This document shows positions 11,702-20,720 of a stretch of DNA of 64,000 nt, one piece after another. The stretch covers positions 2,418,001 through 2,482,000 of the forward strand of contig CAUJLY010000001.1 in assembly GCA_963281155.1 (NCBI GenBank), in the 5' to 3' direction. The translations under genes were made by a program, and so were the position numbers. The stretch's first letter is position 1. Each line of letters begins with the position of its first letter. The notes beneath the pieces are model-generated. The model was not told where the DNA came from, did not search any database, and saw only the letters and a program-made list of their open reading frames with translations. This stretch comes from Rhabditophanes sp. KR3021 (taxonomy: Eukaryota > Nematoda > Chromadorea > Rhabditida > Alloionematidae).

Positions 11702-13186
11702 TCACTCCGCTGAAGTTATCGCATGAGCTTGTCTTCGATGATTCATAAAACTGTATCTTGAATCAAAAATTTGTCCGCAGCAATCCATAATTGTTTGTCC
11801 ATTAACAACGCGAATATTCAAACCAGGCATCCCTCTGGATTCAATCAAAGCCGAAAAGTTCAACACATTATGAACTCTGTAGACATGTCTAGCCAGTAGA
11901 GATGGTTTAACCATTGTAATGTTGCAGTACGGACATGATGTTTTGAACAAAATTTCTCTGCCATTGCCGGACGGATTAGATTTACGAGTATGAGTTTCTT
12001 TCATAACTTCATTTGGATCTTCGTACATGTTTCTATGATTTATCACATTTTTATCATAGTATTTTATCCCTAACGGAGGGTTCATGTCAAAAGAAGTACC
12101 GCTCGTTTCATTAACTAATTCCTCTTGCTCATAACTATTATTCATATAACTTCCCTTCCCATCTTCATAATCATAACTTTGGCTGTTTTTAGGAATGTTA
12201 TGGACTTCAAATTTATGTGCAATTAGAAAATTCAACCCCGGAAATGTAAATCCACACCACTTACAAACATATGTTTTCTTCGAACCAGACTTAAAAGTCG
12301 GTTTGTTCACTATTTCACCTTCATAACCATCTAACAGCTTATCATCAGAGTTTTGCAAGTGTTCCTTTAGATGATTATTAACTGCTTCTTCTGAACGAAG
12401 ATCGACCTCAACACCGCATAAATTACATTTTTGATAGATAGCTGGAGACTCTTCGTAAACAACCAGATTACCATCCTCATCGTACATTTCTACATCAGTC
12501 CCCCGTGTTTCCGAATGTGGGTCAATGTATTCTTCATAATTGTCCGCACAATTAAGTTCATTGGTTAATTTCCAGTATCTGTCAACGGCATCGGCATCTG
12601 CTTCAATTAATTCATAACAATCAGGATGTTTTTCACGCCCATGCTGCAAGTATCTTGTAGATGTTAGGAAGACAGCATTGGGACAAAATTGACATTGGTA
12701 GGACTCCACATCGGTCCGTTGATGTTCTGGCAATAAATAGGAATGCGCGTGAATTGTTCCCATCTCATCGGCAAACATATCTTCCTCCTCTTCGTCCAGG
12801 ATCACATCTGATTCTTCTGCCGAGTCAACTTCTAAAAATGATAATGTAAAATATTTTGAAATATTTGTTGACTTACCAGTCACGAAACTTTGTCCTTCAG
12901 TTTCATCATTGGATTGTTCCAGCTGGTGTCGAGTTCTTTCATCAACTTTGACAAGAACACCATCTTTGATACTCCAGTTTTTATCTAACCCCGTACTAGT
13001 GAGAGGTCTTTCAACATCATGTTCTTCTTTGGGCTTTTTGACATTTTGCATGATAACACTGGGGGTAAAACGTTTCCTCTTAGCAACTATTCGAGGTAAA
13101 GCACGTTCGAAAGTATCGTCATTCGAAGGAAAAGATTTAGTACTATCACTCCAAGATGTTGAAGGTTTTAGTGGATCAAAACCCAT
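11702..13186 (-). CDS. C2H2 zinc-finger protein with spaced fingers
   Basis: Starts at ATG 13186 (an in-frame TTG lies at 13198). A 45-bp intron (12832-12876, GTAAGT...TTTTTAG) sits in frame without a stop; removing it gives about 479 residues. The N-terminal third is basic and nuclear in character (AKRKRF, KKPKEE), followed by an acidic block (DEEEEDMFADE). At least five widely spaced CxxC...H-x(3-5)-H fingers follow: CQFCPN, CNLCGV, CKWCGF, CPYCNI and a final DCCGQIF...NHRRQAH. Widely spaced fingers in an acidic protein suggest chromatin or RNA-linked regulation, as in C. elegans MEP-1, but I cannot confirm orthology. The V-ATPase subunit e gene lies 285 bp upstream in the same orientation. 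Confidence 0.8.
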   Translation of the reverse strand: MGFDPLKPSTSWSDSTKSFPSNDDTFERALPRIVAKRKRFTPSVIMQNVKKPKEEHDVERPLTSTGLDKNWSIKDGVLVKVDERTRHQLEQSNDETEGQSFVTGKSTNISKYFTLSFLEVDSAEESDVILDEEEEDMFADEMGTIHAHSYLLPEHQRTDVESYQCQFCPNAVFLTSTRYLQHGREKHPDCYELIEADADAVDRYWKLTNELNCADNYEEYIDPHSETRGTDVEMYDEDGNLVVYEESPAIYQKCNLCGVEVDLRSEEAVNNHLKEHLQNSDDKLLDGYEGEIVNKPTFKSGSKKTYVCKWCGFTFPGLNFLIAHKFEVHNIPKNSQSYDYEDGKGSYMNNSYEQEELVNETSGTSFDMNPPLGIKYYDKNVINHRNMYEDPNEVMKETHTRKSNPSGNGREILFKTSCPYCNITMVKPSLLARHVYRVHNVLNFSALIESRGMPGLNIRVVNGQTIMDCCGQIFDSRYSFMNHRRQAHAITSAE

Positions 13187-13470
13187 ATCTTTGACCAAAT
13201 AGCAACAAATAATCCAAAAATAATATAAATGGGGCTAAACAAAAACACAAGCAAGGGACTACTTACAAATGTCAGTAAAGAAATTCGTTGCAAGATGTGT
13301 CATGTTATCAAATAGGTGATGAAATAACCATTTAGAGGATAATTAACACACGCAAACAAAAATATCGTCTTTTATTGTCCAAATAATGATGTTACGCTTA
13401 TAATTTACAAATCACACATTATGTATAAAGTGATTTTGCCAGCAATTTCAGTTAAAAGGATCAAACGTTT

Positions 13471-13763
13471 TTATACTAATTTTTCGGCGTTTCCCCACGA
13501 ATATGCTAACCATTTCATTGTGCTAACAGGCATTTGTGGTCCAATCAAGGGATTGATTTGGTGTAGATAAACCAAAAACCAAAACATCCAACAACAAACA
13601 GCCGTCATTTGCAAAAACAACGTATACAGATCTAAAAATAAGTTAAGGATAATTAAAGATGAGAAAAAATACCTGAATTCGGTCCTTTTGTAACCACGCG
13701 TGGCAATCCTAATCCAAAGGCTGCCCAGAAAGCTGTAACCAGAAAGACGTAAAAGATTCCCAT
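13471..13763 (-). CDS. vha-17: V-type proton ATPase subunit e
   Basis: Two exons, 13673-13763 and 13471-13631, with a 41-bp intron (GTATTT...TTTTTAG), encode 83 residues. The protein has two hydrophobic helices and the family text TAFWAAFGLGLP, VTKGPN and MTAVCCWMFW..VYLHQINPLIGPQ, which matches the conserved core of Vma9/ATP6V0E and nematode VHA-17 (from family knowledge). It is a small membrane subunit of the Vo sector, needed for assembly of the proton pump in endomembranes and excretory or gut cells. Length matches the family (about 80-86). The gene is easily missed because neither exon alone makes a long frame. A TTTTAG acceptor about 45 bp before the ATG could serve trans-splicing. Confidence 0.93.
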
Positions 13764-14853
13764 TTTAGAATGGATATTGGTAAGTAAATCGAGGATCTAA
13801 AACAAAATTGGCAGCTGTTAATGTTGTTAAAGAAAATATATGTATGCTATAGTTTAAATGGGCGACGTCGGCAAATAGAGTAAATATCGAATATCAATAA
13901 TGTGTGGATAATGTATATTTGGTATGGACTACAATTAGCCACATAATAAAGATTGTATTTAATAATAAATGTAATCATATGGTTTTGCTTTTGACCAAAC
14001 GGTTATACACCCTTCCAATTAATGAGTGCAGGGATGACCAGGTTTAAAGGAATAGTAATTGAAAGGCAATAAAAAGATAGTTGTTTTCCTTTTGTAAAAG
14101 CACATCAAATAATGTTATAGACTCATGCTTCACTGATAAACATCTTAAATGTTAATAATAACTTTATTTACTTCAATTAATATTTAGTTGCAACTGATTC
14201 GCCAATCTTTATGCATAAAATAAACAAAGTACTTAATTATAAGCAACTAATTTGTTTTTTTAATTGAATGAATCAAAGAGAAATTGAAATCAAACAAAAT
14301 AGATACAGCGCTCAAATTTGATCTAGATACTAATATAATAATTCAAATTCTTTGTTATTGCAAAAAAGTTTTCATTATTTCCATATTAAACTGATAAAGT
14401 CACAAGGTAGTCACAACAAATATGCACTGTTTTTTAAATAGATGTATTATTTGTTAAAACTGTGTTATAACTTTCATTTATCAAATTGCGGAAATATTTT
14501 GGAAATGAATAAAAAAGTATTACAATAAACTAAAGTAAATAAAACCCATTTGTTAGACACTTCTCTGTTTTATGAAAGCTGTTTAAATTTATTAGAAAGA
14601 ATAGTTTGTCACACATTTTCTGCTACTTTATCACATCAAGTGTCAATTACGGGCCTGTTAATCAACAAATTTATTGGTACAGCTTCCATACTGTGTACTT
14701 CAATTAGAAACTGTTAATAAAATTGAATGAGTGTGCGATATTGATATTTAAACCTTTTGTTACACATGTTAGTATTTGAAACTCAAATGTAGTATAAAAG
14801 AAGACAAGATTTCTTGAATTTCATCATCTTCTCACCTACATTCAAAAAACAAC
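13764..14853. other. Intergenic between vha-17 and the ShKT gene
   Basis: Divergent promoter region. AT-rich, with no coding frame of note. A TATA box for the downstream gene lies at its right end. Confidence 0.6.
14793..14799 (+). promoter_or_regulatory. TATA box of the two-domain ShKT gene
   Basis: GTATAAAAGA about 55 bp upstream of ATG 14854, in a TATA-plus-short-leader arrangement shared by other secreted genes here. Confidence 0.5.
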
Positions 14854-15273
14854 ATGCAATTTTCCAAGGTAATAATTTTCTTCTCTTGTGTAGCTGTTTT
14901 AAAAATCTACGCTCAAACTACAACCACGATAGTCCCAACAACAACTGTCTTGGGTTCAACAACAACTTCCTCAAGTATAACTACGACAATTGCAGGTACT
15001 TGCACAGATGCCGCCTCAAATTGTGCAAAGAATTTCGGATTTTGCAGACATGCCGTTTATGCTAAAATAATGAGGACTAATTGTTTCAAGGTAAATCAGA
15101 TGCACATATTATCTCATACATTATTTTAGACCTGTTTTAATTGCGTTGCACCAGCTATAAAGAATCCAGCTTGTACAGATGTTGCTTCAAACTGTGTCAG
15201 TGCCCTTTGCGCAGATCCTCTTTGGACTTCAATTTATTTTGTTAACTGCAAATCAACTTGTGGAAATTGTTAA
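14854..15273 (+). CDS. Secreted protein with two ShKT domains
   Basis: Exons 14854-15090 and 15130-15273 with a 39-bp intron give 126 residues. Residues 1-20 are a signal peptide ending near YAQ. A Thr/Ser-rich linker (TTTTIVPTTTV...) follows, likely O-glycosylated. Two six-cysteine ShKT repeats come next: CTDAASNC...C...C..TCFNC spanning the splice junction, and CTDVASNC...C...CKSTCGNC ending the protein. ShKT domains are common in nematode secreted and cuticle-associated proteins; the function here is unknown. AATAAA lies about 40 bp after the stop. The domain spacing is ordinary; nothing suggests truncation. Confidence 0.88.
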
Positions 15274-16037
15274 TTGATAAATGTATCCTTGTTATTATGA
15301 AACATTTGAATAAATTCTTTTATAAAATTGTATCCATGTAATTAGATTTTTATAATTGCCAGATAATGGCTGGTGTTAAAGGAAAATGCAGGGTTCATAA
15401 TTATTGGTCTTTTTTATCCAATGAAAATTGATTCATTCGCCTATGAACGCATTCACATTTTAAGCAGCCCATCAAAAAGCATTTCTTCAACTACAAAAGA
15501 AATTGAAACATTAGGATTGGAGACCTATCCAGTCATCAACAAATTTAAATTATTAGAAAATGTTACGTTATGAATAATCGAAAATCTAGCCAAATATTTT
15601 AAATAAAGGTAAGTAATGTAACCTAAACCAATAATTAGTTTTTGTTATGGCATATTTTTTATAATCCGTCACACAAAACAGCTTTCCGATTGCACAAGTC
15701 AAAATGAAATCTAATTATTGTGTAAATTATACTTGGTTGTAGAAATTGAATGTTCATGGTAAAATGACGGGTTCAAATTAATAATTTTCGATATATCATT
15801 TTTTGATAATTTTTGATCTTTTGTAATAATCTAAAGTTCTATCTTTTTTGATATTACACTCTTATATTTCTTTTTAAGTTATGCTGTCATATCCTTGCTC
15901 AAACTTTTGCCAATTATTTTTGATTAATAAAAATATTTTATTAGCCTACATATTCATGAAATCTTGTCAAAGGTTGTTTATGATTCATCTGTGATTGTTA
16001 TATATTTTTGTAAAAACAACCTAATAAAATGACGATG
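15274..16037. other. Intergenic
   Basis: Contains a 66-codon plus-strand frame (15373-15573) with no signal peptide, splice site or paralogue; treated as chance. Otherwise AT-rich spacer. Confidence 0.5.
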
Positions 16038-16496
16038 TTAAGAAAATATATGCAAAATTAGACAAAAAGAAGCGATGTGAAGTTCAGAATTATAAGATTG
16101 ATCGTTATATCTATTTTCAATACATGTACTTATTGAATATTTATTACAAGGATTGTTGGACTGCCTCCAGAAGTAATTTTCATTTCTAAACTGAAAGTAA
16201 GACGTCCGAATTACTACAATCAATATGATAGTTAAATTTACTTCAAAGTCACGACATGGTGATACTACTTCATTTATATCTGAAGAACATCTTCTAACAA
16301 AATGATAAATGCCATTATTGGAGGAAATATATGTAATGCAAGGCAATTTAAGTTCACATTCTCTTGTAGTTTGCGTTTGGTCGGGATAGATATTTTGATC
16401 AAAACCTTTGCGTTCTGTATAGCAAATTAATGACTGATTATCAAAAGCAGCATCTCCGTAAATAAATGATACACTCAACAATAATAAAATATTCAT
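16038..16496 (-). CDS. Small cysteine-rich secreted protein, possibly GPI-anchored
   Basis: ATG 16496 starts a signal peptide (MNILLLLSVSFIYGDAA). The mature part has paired cysteines (LICYTERKG, RECELKLPCITY, VRRCSS, SPCRDFE, PCNKYSISTC) with spacing like three-finger or ET-type nematode modules; no exact family match. A probable in-frame 51-bp intron (16191-16241, GTAAAT...CTTTCAG) separates CRDFE from FRNENYF; splicing gives about 135 residues. The end SELHIASFCLILHIFS is hydrophobic and could be a GPI-anchor signal. The stop-free intron means the unspliced frame also reads through. Confidence 0.6.
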   Translation of the reverse strand: MNILLLLSVSFIYGDAAFDNQSLICYTERKGFDQNIYPDQTQTTRECELKLPCITYISSNNGIYHFVRRCSSDINEVVSPCRDFEVNLTIILIVVIRTSYFQFRNENYFWRQSNNPCNKYSISTCIENRYNDQSYNSELHIASFCLILHIFS

Positions 16497-16909
16497 TTTC
16501 TAAATATAAATTCCTTCTCGACTTGAGTACTCGTATTTTGGTATTATGCCATAATCTCCCCGTCATTTTTTAAAAATAAACAAAACTACATATAATGTTT
16601 CTGGGATCCTTTAAGCCGAAGTGAGACGAAAAGAATAACAGATAATAGTCCATATTTTCTAGTAAATTGCTAACGTCAGGTAAACGGTAATTTCCTAGTA
16701 TCATCTAATGGCAGTTACAGATTACTATAGTTTCTTTTAGTATTGTTGTGAAACGGTGGTTAAAAAAATAGTTAATATTTCTTTTATGTAGACTGTAGGA
16801 GGCACTACAATAATCAGTAAAAATAGTTATGAAAGAATTTACTTATTATCGGAATTTCGAAATGAATAGTAAGAAATTTACAAATATTTAATTAGTCTCA
16901 TAAGAATAA
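16497..16909. other. Intergenic
   Basis: AT-rich; no gene seen. Confidence 0.55.
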
Positions 16910-17216
16910 TTATAAAATAATACAGTTCTCATTTTTGTGTTTTGTTTTGTTTTGATTTCTTTTACTGTCTGTTGAAAATCTGGAATGTCCGCCATAACTC
17001 ATGCAATCTGCAAAACCAGCTTCAGGATCATACGCAGTATTTCTTTTAAAACAGCTGTTAGTGCTTTTTATATTGACTTTATTCTTCTTTGTACCAGAAG
17101 TATTATTGAAATTTACTCTGGGATATAATCTTCCTGTAGTTTCTCCATAAATACTACCGCACGGTGGTGAAATGTATGCATTGTAGCAGGTCCACGTCAA
17201 ATATTCCGTTGTAATG
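16910..17216 (-). CDS. 3' exon of an unrecognised cysteine-containing protein (partial)
   Basis: A minus-strand open stretch begins after a GGTTAG acceptor-like site at about 17217 and reads TITTEYLTWTCYNAYISPPC to a stop at 16910, about 100 residues. It holds CYNAYISPPCGSIYGE and AYDPEAGFADCMSYGGHSRF and ends in a Lys/Asn-rich tail. No start codon fits: the in-frame M is a TTG. Upstream lies repetitive DNA, so the 5' exons are either unrecognised or lost, and the gene may be truncated by the fold-back element. Confidence 0.4.
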
Positions 17217-17523
17217 GTCTAACCATTTTAAAAATAGCTGAATTTGATAAAAATGACGTTTAAACTGTAGTTTGTTAGAATATCGTGTCCACGAGCCCTA
17301 GAAACACCCTATAACACCAGATTTTTTAATAAATGTTTTATTTTAGATTGTTTAACTCGTGCTTTTAGATAATGTTTTTATAGTATATTGTTCAGTTTTA
17401 AAAGGGCTTTTTTTTTACATATACCATGTATTTTTTGACAATACACTGATCCCGAAATAACAAAATTTCTATTATATTTACTACTTGACATTTTTAGCAT
17501 ATTTTATAATGATGAAAATTGTA

Positions 17524-17648
17524 CTTTTAAAATCTAATATACACATTTTGTAGCGTTTTTCCAGGGCTACATTTTAAAACTAGTTTTAAAATTTTTGGTC
17601 AGTGTTCCACAGAGGAAATGTTACATTTATAAAAATATTATTTTTAAG
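17524..17648 (+). repeat. 125-bp direct repeat, copy R1
   Basis: It contains TTTTCCAGGGCTAC, the perfect palindrome TTTTAAAACTAGTTTTAAAA and TTTTTGGTCAGTGTTCCACAG. It is nearly identical over its length to 17870-17994. Confidence 0.75.
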
Positions 17649-17696
17649 TAAATGTGTTAAACTATTTTGTTATATCCCAAGACTTTAAAAATTGTA

Positions 17697-18570
17697 TTCA
17701 AAAATCTGCTTTGAACAATTTGTAGAGTTTTTTCAGGGCTACAATTTAAGATTAATCGTAAAATTTTTGGTCACGTATCCACGGAGGAGTTCCAAAATAC
17801 ATAAAAAAAAATTATTTTAACAGTTTATTTATGTATTTTTTGTATATTCCTTGTCTAAAAAAAGTGAAAACTTAAAATCTAATTTACACATCTTGTAGCG
17901 CTTTTCCAGGGCTACATTTTAAAACTAGTTTTAAAATTTTTGGTCAGTGTTTCACAGAGGAAATGTTATATTTATAAAAATATTATTTTTAAATAATCCA
18001 AAAGTTCAATTGATTAAATTTTGCTCTTTCTTTAGGGTTGTCAAACGATTTTCTTCTTTTTGTGGCTTACAATACTTTGTGAGATCCTTTGAATTCTGAA
18101 TCTTTCAATTTCTTTTTCAGAACTGCAATTTCTTCCTTCAAATTGCCAATTGTAGTTTTATCTTCAATTCTTTGAGTTCTTCCTTCTCTCTAGCAACTTG
18201 GGTTTCTCTATTAGCTCCGTGTTAATTTCTTGCGGCAGCGCAACTGCTTCTCTTTTTTGAAATTGTTTTTTAACAGGTGGCATTCTAAAAGTATAATAAA
18301 TTATTAATATAGATGGATCAAACGGCTAAAACATGATAAATATACACGAACACGCACGAACATCAGGTTTACGCTATATAAACAATGGAAATATACGATT
18401 TTAACGGGATCAAATTATAAAAATTATCTAAAAAATGTGCTAAATAAAAAAAATTTTACTAATTTTGTATCTCCTCCGTGGAACCTCGACCAATTTTTTT
18501 AAAATAAGATGCAATAGATAGCCCTTTAAAAACTGAAGCTTTTGTTCAAAGCGGATTTTTGAATTTTGCT
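17697..18570. mobile_element. Fold-back (inverted-repeat) element with decayed coiled-coil ORF
   Basis: The left end (17697-17789: AAAATCTGCTTTGAAC ... TCCACGGAGGAG) reappears inverted at about 18475-18570 (CTCCTCCGTGG ... GTTCAAAGCGGATTTTTG), giving imperfect terminal inverted repeats of about 95 bp. Between them lies a second direct repeat (R3) and a decayed minus-strand ORF starting at 18283 (MPPVKKQFQKREAVALPQ), continuing through frame shifts into Lys/Glu-rich coiled-coil text (REKEELKE, LKEEIAVLKKKLKDSE). No transposase motif is recognised. Probably a non-autonomous element or a decayed autonomous one. Confidence 0.55.
17870..17994 (+). repeat. 125-bp direct repeat, copy R3
   Basis: Near-identical to 17524-17648, including the palindrome around CTAG and the TATTATTTTTAA end. 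It lies inside the fold-back element, so R1 may be a relic of a neighbouring copy. Confidence 0.75.
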
Positions 18571-19069
18571 TTTAAAAAAAAGTTAGAACGACGAATAAAA
18601 CATTCACATTGATAAAAATTCATTTGAGCATTTGCAAGGGTATATTCATTCATTTCGTATTCAATCTTGTTTATGGTACGTTATTTGAGTATTTTGACAT
18701 ATTTTAATCAAGTATATAGATGTGCAAGTTCCCAACGTTGGGAAATTAGATATGTTAACATAAAGTGTACTTCGCACTAACTCTCTTATAACTTCTCGAG
18801 ATCATGCAATATAATGATTATTTTGGACTTAAAAGATAGGTTTTTATTTGAATTAAAGAAAATCACTTTATTTAGACAAAAAAATAAAGATATATACAAT
18901 TTATTACAAAATTAGAAAAAAAGTCAAAACATGTCCTCTCTTTCGACTTTTCCTGCTTGATAGGTTTGGGCCTGGGTTGATTTCTTTGTTTCATTAGATT
19001 CAGTTTTTCCTGGGCTTTCTAATGATTATTTTTGTGAACGTCTATTGCGAGTATATATTGAGATATTGA
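18571..19069. other. Intergenic
   Basis: AT-rich, no recognised feature. Confidence 0.5.
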
Positions 19070-19786
19070 CTACAATGCCGAAAAAATGACAAATTTCACC
19101 ACCGTGACCGGGATAAAGTCCTCTATTAATACCATCAGCATAAGATCCCCATAAATATCAATAGGATTTAATCCATCTCCAAAGCCATCTCCATTATGAC
19201 ATTTATCATCGTCTCCATTGTGACATTTATCATCGTCTCCATTATGACATTTATCATCGTCTCCATTGTGACATTTATCATCATCTCCATTATGACATTT
19301 ATCATTATCTCCATTGTGACATTTATCATTATCTCCATTGTGACATTTATCATTATCTCCATTATGACATTTATTATCTTTTCCAGAATCACACCTACCT
19401 TCCTCTAAATGATAAGCATTCGATCCCAAGTGGTGTCCAGAATGATGTTCACTTCCTACAAGATCAACATTCCATCCTATATGATGCCCAGAATGATCAG
19501 TATTTGATCCAAAATGATGACTAGAATCATAACCTCCTCCGTGACCGCTGCTTGACTCCAAACCAACATGATGGCTAACACTATGCCCACTGATATGACT
19601 TAAATCATGTCCACCTCCGTAGTTACCAAAATCATGAGTGCTGAAATGACTTGTAGTATGCGCACCAGAATCATATCCATCACTAAAACCACCACCGCCA
19701 GAATCACATCCACCACTAAAATCACCACCGCCAGAATCACATCCACCACTAAAATCACCACCCCCACCACCAAAATCGTCTCCCAT
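19070..19786 (-). CDS. Gly/His/Asp-rich repetitive protein
   Basis: 238-residue frame from ATG 19786. The N-terminal region has about three GGDFSGGCDSGG units; the middle is Gly/His/Ser-rich (HHVGL, SGHHIG, SGHHLG); then eight copies of an 8-residue unit, (N/D)DKCHNGD, are encoded by a 24-bp tandem repeat. The last 35 residues are hydrophobic and unlike the rest, so the true end may lie in an unseen exon. There is no signal peptide. His, Asp and Cys repeats suggest metal binding or a structural, matrix-like or phase-separating protein (inference). No family match. Confidence 0.6.
   Translation of the reverse strand: MGDDFGGGGGDFSGGCDSGGGDFSGGCDSGGGGFSDGYDSGAHTTSHFSTHDFGNYGGGHDLSHISGHSVSHHVGLESSSGHGGGYDSSHHFGSNTDHSGHHIGWNVDLVGSEHHSGHHLGSNAYHLEEGRCDSGKDNKCHNGDNDKCHNGDNDKCHNGDNDKCHNGDDDKCHNGDDDKCHNGDDDKCHNGDDDKCHNGDGFGDGLNPIDIYGDLMLMVLIEDFIPVTVVKFVIFSAL
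19189..19380. repeat. 24-bp coding minisatellite, 8 units
   Basis: Unit CCATTRTGACATTTATCATY followed by RTCT, eight times. The changes are mostly silent: the R alternates within the His-Asn codons, and Asp/Asn varies at one position. All units keep the reading frame of the Gly/His-rich protein. Confidence 0.9.
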
Positions 19787-20720
19787 AGTAATGCTTAGGT
19801 AGTATAATCTGATTAGTCTGATAATATTTTTAAAATGATTTTAATGTTTCATTTTTTATTTAAATAGTTATTTTTAATATTTATGACTAATTGGTACAAA
19901 TATTCCGAAAATATTTTTCTAAAAACTTTAAGCAAACATTGCTAATCCTGTGCCCTTTTATGCATAGGAAAGTAAAGCTTATTTTTTAATCAGGATAACA
20001 AAAATATTTTTAATTCATAAATCGAATCATTTAATTTGTTTACAAAAATGCAAAATCATCAAATAAAGGAGATTAATAACCTTACATCATTTTTGTGCTT
20101 TAGTCATAATTATTGACATATTAAATGAGTATATGTTACAAAATTAAACTTTAAAGAAGAGTTGCTAATTCTGTGCATATTATTATGTTTCTTAAAAACA
20201 GATGACTATTTCGGATTCCAAAACCTGCCAATTATGTAAATTTATATTAAATTGGCTCTTTATAATGAGTGATTTAAAATAAATGACTTTTGTTTAAAAT
20301 GTACACAATATCTTTACTTACAATATTCATATTACCATTCCTGAATCCAAAATACTATACTCTTCAGAAACTTACCAAAGGATGAAGGAACATAAAAGTT
20401 ATCAACCAAAATTATACTTCCGATTACTAAATTATTGACAAGCAATCTTATTCTTTAAACTATTGGTATCTTAATACCCATGCATGGCATCCATTGCACT
20501 GGGATACTCGTCTTCAAAAGACACGCATGGTCGGTTTAAAGACTCTTTTATCCAGTATGTGGACAACTATTTCCTCTATCTCCTACTTAACGAAAAATCT
20601 ACAATGCTAAAATTGGATATTCAAGATACAAAACAAAGAAAAAATCATTTAAATTATTATCTTATTTTTTACAAATATTTAATGTCAGATCACAATTAAA
20701 AATAAATAAATGATTGTTTT
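19787..20720. other. Intergenic
   Basis: Contains an open minus-strand stretch at about 20481-20575 after an ATAG acceptor-like site, reading STYWIKESLNRPCVSFEDEY to a TAA. It looks like a terminal exon but I could not join it in frame to the beta-catenin-like gene. The plus-strand frame at 20484-20699 overlaps it and is not supported. Confidence 0.4.

Noticed and set aside
12661..13202. Plus-strand frames of 62 and 97 codons
   Set aside because: Shadows of the zinc-finger gene.
17524..19380. Regular repeats considered as a CRISPR array
   Set aside because: The 24-bp repeats have no unique spacers and encode protein; the longer repeats are only two direct copies; the genome is eukaryotic.
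19168..19408. Several frames through the minisatellite on both strands
   Set aside because: Any 24-bp repeat stays open in multiple frames; only the DKCHNGD frame continues into the Gly/His-rich protein with an ATG.
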